Shown in pieces: positions 21,808-34,099 of a stretch of 64,000 nucleotides of DNA. Below the pieces are notes generated by a model. The model was given only the letters and a program-made list of their open reading frames with translations, was not told where the DNA came from and did not search any database. The position numbers and the translations under genes were made by a program. Source of the DNA: Hydrangea macrophylla (Eukaryota; Streptophyta; Magnoliopsida; Cornales; Hydrangeaceae); the NCBI GenBank assembly GCA_033977485.1, contig CM066982.1, positions 32,900,218 to 32,964,217 on the forward strand, in the 5' to 3' direction. Position 1 is the stretch's first letter, and each line of letters opens with the position of its first letter.

Positions 21808-24689
21808 GAAACAATCCTTCAAACTGTCGTGGCCTACGGGTCCATAAAAGAAATTAAACGCTTTCCATATTTATACTACGTCAAGACATTTCTGGTTTAC
21901 CACCTAAAAGAAGTATAGAGTTCTATATTGAGCTTATGCCAGGTACTGCACCGATAACTAAGGTCCCCTACAGAATGGTCCCCGCCGAACTGTTAGAATT
22001 GAAGGATCAAGTTCAAGAGCTTGAGAATCTGGGTTTTGTACGTCCAAGTACATCACCTTGGGGAGCACCAGTATTATTCATGAAGAAGAAGGATGGGACG
22101 CTTTGGTTGTGTATCGATTATAGGGAATTGAACTGCGTAATTATCAAGAATAAGTATACCTTACCTCGGATCAACGATTTGTTTGATCAACTACAAGGAG
22201 CTACAACATTCTCCAAGATAGACTTATGGTTGGGATATCATCAGTTGAGGGTACGGAAGGAAGACATACCTAAGACTGCGGTCAGAACCCGATATGGTCA
22301 TTATAAGTTTTTGGTAATGCCGTTTAGAATGACGAATGCCCCGACAGTGTTCATGGATCTGATGAATAGAGTGTTCAAGCCTTATTTGGATCAATTTGTC
22401 ATCGTCTCCATAGATGATATCTTGATCTATTCTAAGTCAGCAGAAGAACACGAATGACATCTATAGATCGCGATGCAGACGCAAGGACCACCACTTGTAT
22501 GCAAAGTTCAGTAAGTGTGAGTTCTAGTTGCAAGAAGTAAAATTTTTAGGACACAAGGTGTCATCTTAAGGAATTTTTATGGATTCATCCAAGACAGATG
22601 CTGTGTCAAATTGGTTTAGACCGAGAAACCCTACGAAAGTTAGAAGTTTCCTTGGACTGGTAGGTTATTACCGGAGATTTGTCGAGGGATTCTAAAAAAT
22701 AGCCACACCCTTGACCGGACTGACTAAGAAAGCTCAGAAGTTTGACTGGACAGAGAATCACGAGCTCGCTTTTCTAAAGTTAAAAGAGAGACTCACTACC
22801 GCACCGGTACTAGCCATACCTAAGCTTGATGAGAAGTTCACTATCTTTAGTGACGCGTCATATCAAGGATTAGGGTGTGTACTTATGCAAGATGGTAGAG
22901 TTAAAGCCTATGGATCTAGATAGCTGAAGCTAAATGAGTTGAACTACCCCATTCACTATTTGGAATTGGCAGCAGTAGTATTTGCACTCAAATTTGAAGA
23001 CATTATCTCTACGATGAGAAGTTTGATTTGTTCTCCGATCACAAGAGTTTAAAATATTTGTTCTCACAGAAAGAGTTGAACATGAGGTAGCGCAGATGGA
23101 TGGAGTTGATTAAAGATTACAACTTCACGTTGGAATACCACCTTGGTAAGGCTAATGTAGTCGCTGATGCTTTGCATCGGCAAACTCGTGAAACGATCGT
23201 CTCCCTAATGATTAGAGAATGGCGGGCGTTGGAGACATTGGCTGGATTCGACGTACAGAGCACTGAGGAAAGAGAAGGGCAACTTCTCAGATGTCTTATC
23301 CTACAATCTATTCTTATCGACTGTATTATTGAAGCACAGAAAGAAGATGAGAAGTTTCGGATGTGGTTTGTGAAGATGTAAGAAAAAGATCCGATAGAAT
23401 GGAAACTGGGAAGTGATGGAGGATACAGATGCAGAGACAGATTATGTGTACTAGACCATGGAGGTCTGAGAAATGATATTCTGGGGGAAGCTCATAAGTC
23501 AAGATATATAGTTCACTCCGGAGGGACCAAAATGTATAAAGATTTGAAGAGAAATTTATGGTGGGAAGGTATAAAGAAGGACGTGGCTGAATTTGTATCT
23601 AAGTATTTAACGTGTCAACAAGTCCAAGTTGAACATCAGAGGCCCTCGAGATTGTTGCAACCGCTACCTGTTCCAGGTTGGAAGTGGTAGCACATAACCA
23701 TGGATTTTGTAGTGGGATTGCCTCGGTCTTAACAAAATCATAATGTCATTTGGGTAATTATGGACTGTTTGACTAAATCGACTCACTTCATTGCCTATAG
23801 TATGACGTACCTAGAAGAAAGAATGAATCAGATGTACATGCAACAAGTTGTGTGACTTCACGGTACACCTGTGTCGATTGTGTCAGACCACGATGCACGT
23901 TTTACTTCTGGATTTTGTGAAAGTCTGCAAGAAGCTATGGGAACCTCGCTCAAAATGAGTACTGCTTTTCACCCTCAGACAGATGGGCAAACTGAGCGTG
24001 TTAATCAGATCATGGAAGATATGCTTAGGGCTTGTATTCGATTTTGAAGAATCTTGGGAGACACACTTGCCTTTGGTTGAATTTGCGTACAATAATAGCT
24101 ACACGAGTAATGGGATGGCTCCGTTCGAAGTATTGTACAGACGACCATGTCGTTCACCGTTGTGTTGGGCAGAGGTCGGGGACACAGAATTGTTGGGACC
24201 AGATTTAATTAGAGAAACTAATGAGAAGATTTCTCGGGTCAAGGAAAGGATGAGGACCACGCAGAGCAGGTACAAAAGTCATGCCGATTGACGCCGAAAG
24301 GACTTGGAATTTATTATCGGAGATCACGTACTTCTTAAGGTTTTACCAACCCGAGGAGTGGTACATTTTGGACTCAAGAGAGGGAAATTAGCCCTGCGTT
24401 TCATCGAACCGTTTGAGATTCTGGATCGCGTTGGGAAAGTGGCTTATCAACTTGCACTACCACCAAAGATGTCTGGGGTTCACAATGTATTCCATGTGAG
24501 TATGCTGAGAAAGTACATACGAGATCCCTCGCATGTGGTTAGTTTTAACGATATTGAGACGAGTCATAACGTTTCCTACAAGTAGAGGCCCATGAAGATT
24601 CTAGATCAGAGTACCAAGAAGTTGAGAAATAAGGATATCCCGTTGGTGAAGGTTTAGTGGAATCACCATGACAAGAATGTGGTTCTATC
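21808..24689 (+). pseudogene. Gypsy chromovirus pol (RT, RNase H, integrase, chromodomain)
   Basis: Would encode the polyprotein part that reverse-transcribes and integrates the element. The RT frame 21,936-22,457 shows [49 protein letters not shown] and a catalytic loop read as SIDDILIYS. After a frameshift come the connection and RNase H (FTIFSDASYQGLG, then LGKANVVADAL at about 23,140). Integrase follows with the [13 protein letters not shown] box near 23,970 and the VEFAYNNSY stretch. The C-terminal FHVSMLRKY region and chromodomain reach WNHHDKNVV. Many internal stops occur, several where Gln or Trp is expected (22,921 and 23,088). It lacks gag and protease, and its 3' end is fused to copia sequence at about 24,690. 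Confidence 0.9.
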
Positions 24690-25725
24690 TATTGGATTCA
24701 CCAGATGCCATTCAGTTCACACTTGCTTCATTAGACGTCATCCAAATGGTCGATGTATCATCTCATCTATCTATGTCGATGATATAATTATTACTGGTGA
24801 TGACACTATAGGAATCATAGGGGTAAAGAAGAAACTTAGAACTGTTTTGATGTTAAAGATTTAGGTCTCCTTTGAAAATTTCCTTAGTATTGAGATTTCC
24901 CGATCTCGTCATGGGATCTCAATGACCCAAAGGAAGTACATTTTGGATCTCCTTAGTGATACAGGTATGATGGGGTGTCGCTCTGCTTCTACACCTATGG
25001 ACCCGAATCTCAAACTATCATCTGAGTTAGGAGAGCGTTTGGTTGATCCATCTTCTTATCAGCGTTTGGTTGGTCATCTTATTTAATTGACCAACATATG
25101 ACCTGATCTCACATTTGTTGTTAGCGTTGTGAGTCAGTTTATACATGCCCCACGTACTTCTCATATGGATGCAGTTCACCATATTCTTCGGTATTTAAAA
25201 ACTTGCCTGGGGTTGGGTCTTTTCTTTATTGCTGGAAAACAATCAGGGATCTCATGCTTTACGGATGCCGACTATGCTGGCTCCAAGAGTGATAGACACT
25301 CAACTTTAGGTTTCTGTACCTTCTATGGTAAACACCTTATCTCTTGGAAAAGCAAGAAACAAACAGTTGTCTCAAGATCATCAGCTGAAACTGAATATCG
25401 TGCTATGGCACAAGGATCCTGTAAACTTTTATGGCTCAAATCCCTTTTACAAGAATTAGGATTCGTGAGTGAGCCCTCTACACTATTTTGTGACAATAAG
25501 TCTGCTATTATGCTTGTTTCTGATTCTGTTCTTCATGAGCGTACCAAGCATATTGAAGTCGACATTCATTTCATTCATGAGAAAGTTCGTGCTGGGATTA
25601 TTACTCCATGTTTTGTTCCTTCTTCAAATAAGACAGCTGATGTGTTTACTAAGTCCGTTGGACCATCTCTTTTGAAGTCCTCTGTTGTCAAGCTTGGCCT
25701 CATGAATGTATTCGCTCCAGCTTGA
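24690..25725 (+). pseudogene. Copia pol 3' part (RT end and RNase H)
   Basis: Begins abruptly in the RT domain with RCHSVHTCFIRRHPNGRCII and the catalytic SIYVDDIIITGDD (YVDD at about 24,773). It passes through a few stops and then a clean frame of 198 residues (25,129-25,725) covering the end of RT and RNase H. That frame includes SCFTDADYAGSKSDRHSTLG, SWKSKKQTVVSRSSAETEY and FCDNKSAIML, so the RNase H acidic residues are retained. The stop codon overlaps the polypurine tract, as is usual for copia elements. Gag, protease and integrase are absent. The 5' end is joined to a gypsy chromodomain, so this is a chimeric junction. Confidence 0.9.
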
Positions 25726-25730
25726 GGGAA

Positions 25731-25922
25731 TGTGATGGAATTATCGAAATTTATGTTGTCATGATTTATGGATCATGTTATTTATGTTAATTAGGATTTG
25801 TCAGATTTGATCTTATCTGTAACTTTCCTTTCTTAGTTTTTTCTTTCCTTTTCTTTTTCCCCTCTTAGTTGTATAAATATAGTACATACTAGTGGAATAA
25901 TATCAAGACATTACTTTCTTAT
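25731..25922 (+). mobile_element. Copia 3' LTR, possibly truncated
   Basis: Follows the polypurine tract CTTGAGGGAA and starts TGTGATGGAATTATCG. It has a TATA-like TTGTATAAATATAG at about 25,869-25,882. It stops where the minus-strand gypsy LTR begins and lacks a clean CA end, so the 3' end is probably lost. Confidence 0.65.
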
Positions 25923-26315
25923 ATATCTAAGTGAGTATGTGTCTATATCACGCATGGGTCCTAAATATTTTATGAAGTTGCTAATTAACCTACTAGTTAT
26001 GGATCATGTCCCTATTCGCTCTCACATAGGTATCCAAAGTGGTACCATAAAAGGCCACAAGTAATAATAAAATATTAAAAACACTTTAACAAATATTCAT
26101 TTAATCATATAAATGCAATTAAATGCAATTAAATGCAATTTATCTAATCTGGACCTCCCGTGGGCCCCATTTCACATCTGTCCAACTGTGCTCTTATCAA
26201 AGCACTTATCACATTGGGGTAACTGGAACTTACCCAAATATCACATGCAATTAATTATACTAATTAATGCATGAAAAATAAATATTACTTCCATTTTCTG
26301 GGTACGGGTATTACA
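25923..26315 (-). mobile_element. 3' LTR of minus-strand chromovirus, truncated
   Basis: Begins (sense) TGTAATACCCGTACCC at 26,315 and matches 32,368-32,763 closely. Differences include a 10-bp indel (AAGCGGTCCC present only in the 5' LTR) and an extra AAATGCAATT unit near 26,110. About 1.35 kb of the expected LTR is missing. Confidence 0.88.
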
Positions 26316-26331
26316 TCTCTCCCTCCCTTTT
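26316..26331 (-). promoter_or_regulatory. Polypurine tract
   Basis: AAAAGGGAGGGAGAGA in sense, directly before the 3' LTR start. It is the expected primer site for plus-strand DNA synthesis. Confidence 0.85.
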
Positions 26332-26360
26332 AGGAAGTTTGTCCCGAAACTTTTCTTACC

Positions 26361-29250
26361 TCAAGTGTTAAATAAGTGAGGATAATTCTCTCGGATCTCG
26401 TCTTTATGTTCCCAAGTTGCCTCCTCTACTGAATGATTATGCCATAACACCATAACTAGAGGAATGACTTTAGTTTCGAGCACCCGATCCTTCCTATCTA
26501 GGATTCGAACTGGATGTTCAACATAAGTCAAGTCTTCTCGAACCATCAACGGTTCTGGAGCGATACGGTGATTAAAATCTGATAGAAAACGTCGCAACAT
26601 AGAAACATGAAACACATTATGAACATTAGCCAACTCCATCTAAGATCAGAAAAGGCCCTATAAACCTCGGACTTTACTTGCCTCGCTTATCAAACCGTGT
26701 GATGCCTTTCAAAGGCGATACTTTCAAGTAAACATAATCACCTACCTCGAATTCCATTGGTCTTCTACCTGTATTCGCGTAGCTTTTGTAACAACTATAT
26801 ACTATTTATAGACATTGTTTAACTAACTTGATTTTGTCGGTAGTGATTTACACAATTTCAGGCCCTATAAGTTGCTTTTTCCCAATTTCTGTCCAACACA
26901 CCGATGATCTACAGTTTCAGCCATACAATGCCTCGTAAGGTGCCATACCAATACTCGTTTGAAAGCTATTATTATAAGAGAATTTCAATAATGTCAAGTG
27001 GGTCTCCCAATCTGATTTGAAATCCATAACACAACCTTGAAGCATATCTTCTAGAATCTGAATAACTCGCTCGGATTGGTCGTCTATCTGAGGATGAAAT
27101 GCCGTGCTAAAGTGCAAAGTTGTTCCCATTGCCTTTTGCAAACCTTCCCAAAACCTAGACACAAATCGTGTGTCTCGATCTGACACAATGGATACCGGTG
27201 CCCTGTGTAGCCTAATAACTTCTCTGACATAAAGTTCTGCTAACTTTGTCAGATAACCAGTCTTGATTGGTAAAAAATGGGCTGACTTAGTTAATCGATC
27301 AACGATCACCAAAATACTATCATTAGACTTAGGAGACCGTGGCAAACCTGACACAAAGTCCATCATGATATGCTCCCATTTCCATTCTGGTATCTCCAAT
27401 GGTTGCAATTCACCAACAATTTGTTGATGTTCCAATTTTACTTGTTGACAAGTCATACACTTAGCCACAAACTCGGGGACTTCCCATTTCGTACCACTCT
27501 ACCAATAAACTTCCCGCAAAATCTCTGTACATCTTGGTACTCCCTGGATGTACGGAATATTTTGTATTGTGAGCCTCTTTCATGATTTTATCTTTTAAAT
27601 ATTGAATATTCAAAACAGTTAATCGATTAATATACCTCAATGCATTATTCTGAAAACTGAATTCCATCTGTCTACTCTCTGGTAATTCTATAACTATTTT
27701 ATTGAAATTTGGGTCTAAGAACTGACTTACCTTGATTTCTTCAATCAAGCTCGGTTGTGCCATGATAGCTGCCATTAAACTACCCTAGATTCTAGGAATT
27801 ACTTCCAATTCCAGCTGTTCAAATTCTTTTACCAACATTGCTTGAACCATTAAAGAATAAACCAAATTTTCTAACAACTTATGACTTAACACGTCGGCAA
27901 CCACGTTAGCTTTTACCTGGATGATATTGGATCTTCAAATCATAATCCTTCAGCAATTCATGCCATCTTCTCTGTCTCATGTTTAGCTTTCTCTAGGTAA
28001 ACAAATATTTCAGACTCTTGTGATCGATGAATATCTTACATGTTTCCCTGCACAAGTAGTGACGCCAAATCTTTAACGCAAAGATCACTGCTGCCAATTC
28101 CAGATCATGAGTCGAATAATTTTTCTCGTGTTCCCTCAACTGCCTCAAAGCGTAATCTATAACTTTACCTTCTTGCATTAGAACACATCCAGGCTGAGAA
28201 GCATCACTGTATATACTGAAGCCTCCAGTACTTGACGGAATTGCTAATATTGGAGCTAAGGTTAACTTATCTTTCAACTTCTGAAAACAGTCTTCACATT
28301 CTTTATTCCACACAAAAGCCACATCCTTCCTCATCAATTGAGTCATCGGAGTCGCGATTCTAGAAAAGTCTTGAACGAACCTTCTATAGTAACCAGCTAA
28401 CCCCAAGAAGCTTCAAATTTTAGAAACATTTATCGGGCTCGACCAATTCTTAACAGCTTCTATCTTCTGTGGGTCCACAGAGACACCATCCTTAGAGATC
28501 ACCTATCCAAGAAAAGTAACATTTGTCAACCAAAATTCACTTTTCTTCAACTTCCCAAATAGCTACTTTTCTCTAAGTCGTTGCAAAACCAATCTCAGGT
28601 GTCGTTTGTGTTTCTCTAGACTTCTAGAATATATTAAAATATCATCGATTAATACTATCACAAACTCATCTAGATAAGTCTTGAACACCCGATTCATCAA
28701 GTCCATAAAAGCGGCTGGTGCTTTCGTGACCCCAAATGGCATGACAAGAAATTCGTAGTGCCTGTACTGAGTTCTGAAAGTTGTCTTCTCAACATCTTTA
28801 GCTTTTACCTTCAATTGGTGATACCCAGATCTCAAGTCAATCTTAGAAAAGACTTGTGCCCCTTGCAACTGATCAAATAAGTCATCAACTCGCGGTAGTG
28901 GATACTTGTTCTTTATAGTCACCTTATTGATTTCTCGATAGTCAATACACATTTTCATTGTTCTGTCCTTCTTCTTAACAAACAAAATCGGTGCTCCCCA
29001 TGGTGATACACTAGGCCGAATGAACCCCTTATCTAGTAAGTCTTGCAGTTGAGTCTTCAACTCCTTCAAATCTACTAGAGCCATTCTGTATGGTGCCCGT
29101 GAAATTGGTTGAGTTCTTGGCATCACATCTATCCCAAACTCAATTTCCCTCTCAATCATCACACTAGATAAATCTTTTGGAAAGACGTCTGGATTTCACT
29201 ACTGGTATATCCTCTAATTTCAGTTCAGTACTTCTAGTGTCAAATATACT
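26361..29250 (-). pseudogene. Chromovirus pol (RT, RNase H, integrase, chromodomain)
   Basis: In sense order. The RT frame 29,162-28,563 (199 residues) has [51 protein letters not shown] and an active-site loop LIDDILIYS with both Asp. RNase H 28,406-27,993 has [27 protein letters not shown] and [11 protein letters not shown]. Integrase 27,775-26,917 has the zinc-binding YSVHPGSTKMYRDF, WEHIMMDFVSGLPRS, VSIVSDRDTRF and FHPQIDDQSERV, where the usual TDGQ is IDDQ. The chromodomain end 26,639-26,361 has HNVFHVSMLRRF and EEATWEHKDEIRE. Frameshifts and stops separate these blocks, so it is not functional. Confidence 0.92.
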
Positions 29251-29479
29251 ACACAAGAATCCCCGACATCCCTTTTTCAACAAACGGTAAGCTCTGATAG
29301 CTGACACTATATAAGGCGGTGATGCGACACCTATCCCTTGGAAACAAAATACATCCTAATTAGGCAATCAAAATGTTACTCTTTTATTCTCACAATCGAT
29401 AATGGCATGATTTGCAGATGACCAATCCATCTCCAAAATGACATCAAAATGTTGAATAACCAATGACACTAAGTCAACA

Positions 29480-30820
29480 GTCAAACCTCTACCATTCACA
29501 TTAATCCCACAAGCTTTAAAGACACCGAACTTACTAGTGGAGCTCCCGACAGAAGTGAAACAGATAAATCAAAATCTAGTAGTTCTATGGGTTTGTCTAA
29601 ATATTTAGCAAATGGGTGTGAAACAAAAGAGTGAGTTGATTCTGAATCCAGCAATACTCTAGTAGGTTGTGAACAAATAGAAAGTATACCTGAAACCACA
29701 GTGTCAGTGGCAATGGCCTCCCCAGGCTTAAGCTAAAAATACCTTCCTTGTCGTTGCTCCCTCCCTTGATATTATTGCTGAAGTGGCCTCTGACTTAGTG
29801 CACTTCCCACGGATGAACTAAAACTCCCAGGTCCTTTCTTAGGACAATCATGTTCCCGATGCTCCATATTACCATAAGCAAAATTCCTTATTCGACTGTC
29901 ATCGATACTTTGCCTCAGAATAATACCTTGTCTTGGTGTACTTTGCCTTGATAGATTAGGACAATCTCTTGCCACGTGTCTTGGTCGTCGACAATTGTTG
30001 CAAATGGTAGGAGATAAATTGCACACTCCCTAATGATACTTACCACATGTCTGACATTTGGGTTTGTTACTCCCACTTCCCAACGAACTACCAGAATTTT
30101 GCCTCTTAGAACTGCCCTACCCCTGGAATTGACTACCTTCTGGCCTCTTGAATTATTGACTTTGCTCGGATGACAATACACCTCGCTCAGCAATTAAGGC
30201 CACATCTAACACTTTTGAATATGTCGATAGTCGGTGTGTATCTACTTTTCCCCTAATTTCATCACGAAGTCCTTTTTCGAATCGTCTTTCCCAAGTAAAC
30301 TCATTTAGAAGTAATTAATCCATTGCAAATCTAGCTAAACTTGTAAATTGGGCTGCGTAGTCCCTAACACTCATATTACCCTGACTGAGATGAGAAAACT
30401 CTCGGGCCTTCTGATCACTGAAAGATCGAGGAATATATTGTTTCGAGAACTCCTCGATAAACCTAATCCAGGTAGTTGGTGCGCCCTGCCTTAATATTGA
30501 CTTCCACCAATTTTATGCTTCTTCTTTCAGAGTATCTAAGGTAAACAAGACTTTCTATTCCTCTGTACATGGAAAAGCACAAAAATTTTTCTTCATGTCG
30601 GTCAACCAATGGTCAGCCTTCATCAAATCAGATTCTTGTGTAAACTGCCCTGGCTTTTGCTTGTAGAACATGGCAATAGTTATTGGTTATGTTCTTTGTT
30701 CTGGATTTGATGAGCTTGGTAATTCTCAGTAACTCGAGTTTCAGCCACTTTTAACAACTTTTCCGTAACTATTTCAATTCTATCCATACGGGCCGAAGAC
30801 GGGTTCTCACCTCCAGACAT
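29480..30820 (-). pseudogene. Chromovirus gag and protease
   Basis: Starts MSGGENPSSARMDRIE at 30,820 and would encode the capsid polyprotein. Family words follow across frameshifts: PTTWIRFIEEFSKQYIP, QGNMSVRDYAAQFTSLARF, GKVDTHRLSTYSKVLDVA. The zinc knuckle CNNCRRPRHVARDC (C-X2-C-X4-H-X4-C) is intact at about 29,990-29,950. The protease core at 29,699-29,496 reads VLLDSESTHSF, so the invariant Gly of the DSG triad (codon 29,642-29,640) is Glu. At least seven in-frame stops occur in gag. No envelope gene is present. Confidence 0.88.
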
Positions 30821-30990
30821 CCCTGCTTGGCACCCACAACAAAGTATATACATACATGTTACTTTAAAATAAATTACAATGCATGCTAAATAACATTTTA
30901 AAACATGCTAAATAAATATGTATGCATGATCATACAACTATGTGTCATTGTGTGCACACTCACGTGTCATCACTCGTACCCAAGGTCTAG

Positions 30991-31008
30991 CCTATTGCTA
31001 TGATACCA
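30991..31008 (-). promoter_or_regulatory. Primer binding site, initiator tRNA-Met type
   Basis: TGGTATCATAGCAATAGG in sense, 6 bp inside the 5' LTR. The first eight bases match the initiator-Met site TGGTATCAGAGC, with one mismatch at position 9. Divergence further in suggests decay or a short primer. Confidence 0.75.
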
Positions 31009-31014
31009 AAAAAT

Positions 31015-32763
31015 TGTCACACCCCAACCCGCCCCGGCGGGCTAGGACACATGTAACAAACGGATTAACAAAACCAAAACACCCCATTTATAGCAGTAAA
31101 ACAAGAATAAAGTTTTAAAATCGTCGAATGGTACTTGGGCAGAGTTCCCCCTTTTACAGCACCATTTACCCTATTAAACAAGATTTTAAAATATCGAAAT
31201 ATCACCAAAACACTTGAAAATACTTTCAAAACTTCAATCCACAATTCATATTATAAGGATTTAATATAAAACCAAAACATAAACTTATCTCCAAAAATCC
31301 AAACACTAGGAATATAATTACTCGTCTAAACTCATTTACATATGAACATATTAAACAAAAACCATTAATCTCGAGCTATCCTAGAGCCCCCATACTTCAA
31401 CGCTTCTCACTGTGATTTAGCTCGAACCTGCATGGTTATTAGACATAAAATCGAATAAGCTTTCGCTCAGTGAATATGTGGTACTAATCATGGAATTGGA
31501 GTATTTAATGAATCATAACAACAATTATGAAATCACAGTAATAAATTTCGCAGGCGTGTCAAGTAATCAATCACCATTGTTTTGGATCCTTGATTCCGAG
31601 CCATTCTTACTTTTTCCGTTGCATATAGCTAAATGACACTCATTCATTTGTGACCGTAGTCAATTCGGTGTGGTTGTCACCACTATCCCCTTTTCTTTGA
31701 GGATTTCATCATCTCTCTATCCCTTATATATGGGCTAACTAATGGAGATTATCACTTGAGACCCTTTGACCCAAATAAACATATAAGCAACTCAACATGT
31801 CATCATGGCAATTTCATCATTTTGGACATGTTAAACAATAAATTTTCACATGATTTTCTACTTAATCACAATTAAGCATTTTAAAGCATTTAACAGAAAT
31901 AAATAACATTAAACATCCAATTTTGGGATTAGGACACTCACCTCACGAGTAAGTCCAAATAAATCTAGAATTCCCAAATTCCTTCGCAAAACTAGCTCTA
32001 GGTACTCACAATGATATTCCTACATTTATATATCACATATATGTATCACCCCTCAAAATTGGTCACAGAAAAACATTACCAAAACTAAAAAATAAAGACA
32101 TAAAAATAATCCTCTTACCTTCACGAGTCCGAATATGGCTTCGGTTCGCAAAATAGAGGTCGAACAGCAAAGTTACGGCGATGAAACTAAGCGAAACCTC
32201 ACTGTTCTAACTCTCAGCATCTATTCTTTTGTTTTTTTTTATTCTAAAAGAAGATGACAAATGAAGTCATATGTATCTCATTAACCAATTTCCCTATTTC
32301 CATTTACACCGACACTACTTTCTAAAGTCTTATTATGAAACCCCCTAATAATTATATTAACTACCCAATATCTAAGTGAGTATGTGTCTATGTCACGTAT
32401 GGGTCCCAAAAGCGGTCCCAATTATTTTATGAAGTTGCTAATTAACCTACTAGTTATGGATCATGTCCCTATTCGCTCTCACATAGGTATCCAAACTGGT
32501 ACCATAAAAGGCCACAACTAATAATAAAATATTAAAAACACTTTAACAAATATTCATTTTAATCATATAAATGCAACTAAATGCAATTTATCTAATCTGG
32601 ACCTCCTGTGGGTCCCATTTTACATCTGTCCAACTGTGCTCTTATCAAAGCACTTATCACATCGGGGTAACTAGAACTTACCTAAATATCACATGCAATT
32701 AATTATACTAATTAATGCATGCAAAATAAATATTACTTCCATTTTTTGGGTACGGGTATTACA
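31015..32763 (-). mobile_element. 5' LTR of minus-strand chromovirus
   Basis: 1,749 bp. In sense it begins TGTAATACCCGTACCC at 32,763 and ends GGGTTGGGGTGTGACA at 31,015. It shares its first 396 bp with the truncated 3' LTR at 25,923. Confidence 0.85.
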
Positions 32764-32779
32764 CCACGTCAGTCCATCC

Positions 32780-33040
32780 CTCACTTTTAAGGACTTAACC
32801 GCCCACTACATGTTAGGGATACAACATTTCGAGCGACATTACATCATTTTATTGCCACAACTTAGAGACGTCTACCAGTGATCCCAACCAATTGCTTTTA
32901 AGGACATATTCTTAGCCCACTACTTTTAAGGACATGTCATAGATCATCTGGCTATCTTTGGACTACTTGGTACAGCCCACTACTTTTAAGGACATATTCA
33001 CAGTCCGCCGCCTTTAAGGACATATCACGATCAAGTGTCC
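32780..33040. repeat. Tandem array with CTTTTAAGGACATAT units
   Basis: Five to six diverged units of about 50 bp built on GCCCACTACTTTTAAGGACATATTC. It sits where the array at 20,930 sits in the related LTR. Confidence 0.8.
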
Positions 33041-33356
33041 GCCCATTTATGATTCCCAGAACTTATCAAACCTAAACTAGGTATTAGTACTAATATATGA
33101 CTTTCCATTATGGCCTGACTATTCTAATTAAAATGAAACGAATATCAAACTAATTCCCGACTACCACGTGATAACCCGTTATGAAACGTTCTCACAGTGC
33201 TCTGAATAATATCTCATTTTTGCATCACAATATTCTTTATTTAACCCATATTGCATAATAGCAGTACGAGAGGGTATTTAACATCTAAAAAGTTCATATC
33301 ATAAACAAACAAGGATTTCAGCATTTTGTAAATACCAATTCATTGAGACAAGGGCT

Positions 33357-33501
33357 CAATCGATTGGGGTAAAAGATAGTTTCAATTGATTGAAGTCATT
33401 TTCAATCGATTGGGAAGAATAAGTTTCCATCGATTGAAACATTTTCATTTGATTGAGTGAACGGTGATTTCAATCGATTGAATCAAGGTTCAATTGATTG
33501 A
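33357..33501. repeat. Cluster of seven CAATCGATTG-type palindromes
   Basis: Copies at about 33,357, 33,383, 33,401, 33,427, 33,447, 33,471 and 33,490. Each reads YCAATCGATTGR or a one- to two-base variant (CAATTGATTG, CCATCGATTG), separated by unrelated spacers of 8-15 bp. Confidence 0.88.
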
Positions 33502-34043
33502 AAGTTGTCGTCCCCAAAATTTTGGGCAGTAACGCCCAGAATTTTTGTGGTGCTTTGGGGTTCATTTCTCCATGTTCAAAACATGCAAAAACACTTCACC
33601 TAGCTACTGAGTGAGTTTAGAACTCACTAAAAGTTAAGGGGTTGTTTCGTGTGAGCTTTTGAAGCTTGATCTTCAATGGAACCTCCTCCTCCTCTCTCTC
33701 TCTTCTTAATTTCCTCTTCTGTCTCCTTCCCTTATCTTTGCTTTTACTTGTTCTTCTTTCTTCATCTTCTGCATCTCTCTCTCTCTCTCTGCCCAAAATT
33801 ATATATATAGTATGGATGTGTGTATATATATGTGTAGGAGAGTATGTGTGTATATATATGTATCTCAACTCTCTCTTTACCTCTCTTTAAACTGCCAAAT
33901 GATCCCACACACGAACACAACATATACATATAGGGGAAGAATTAAGGGGTGTAGGTGGCAATTCCTTCGTGAACTGGGGGATAAAGATCTTAACACTTCC
34001 ATTAATTAAGGCATTTTTAATTAATTAATAATAGGTGACGGAG

Positions 34044-34087
34044 TTTCAATCGATTGAAATAGGTTCAATCGATGTTCAATCGATTGG
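34044..34087. repeat. Three more CAATCGATTG-type palindromes
   Basis: TTTCAATCGATTGAAA, TTCAATCGAT and TTCAATCGATTGG spaced within 44 bp. They lie at the unclear border between the minus-strand LTR fragment and the plus-strand Tat LTR. Confidence 0.8.
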
Positions 34088-34099
34088 AAAAGGGTCCAT

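Larger units (their letters stand above)
25923..32763 (-). mobile_element. Near full-length chromovirus gypsy element
   Basis: Whole minus-strand element: 5' LTR 31,015-32,763, primer site, gag, protease, RT, RNase H, integrase, chromodomain, polypurine tract and the first 393 bp of the 3' LTR. The 3' LTR is cut at 25,923, so no target duplication can be tested. Domain order protease-RT-RNase H-integrase-chromodomain places it among plant chromoviruses. Confidence 0.9.
32764..34040 (-). mobile_element. LTR fragment of another chromovirus
   Basis: Non-coding. In sense it runs from a TATA-rich region with CT/AG microsatellites (33,690-33,890), through the GAGTTCTAAACTCACTCAG-like block near 33,620, a palindrome cluster (33,357-33,501) and a tandem array (32,780-33,040). 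This is the same order as the plus-strand LTR at 19,239-21,807. It is cut at 32,763 by the chromovirus insertion; its start is not clear. Confidence 0.5.
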
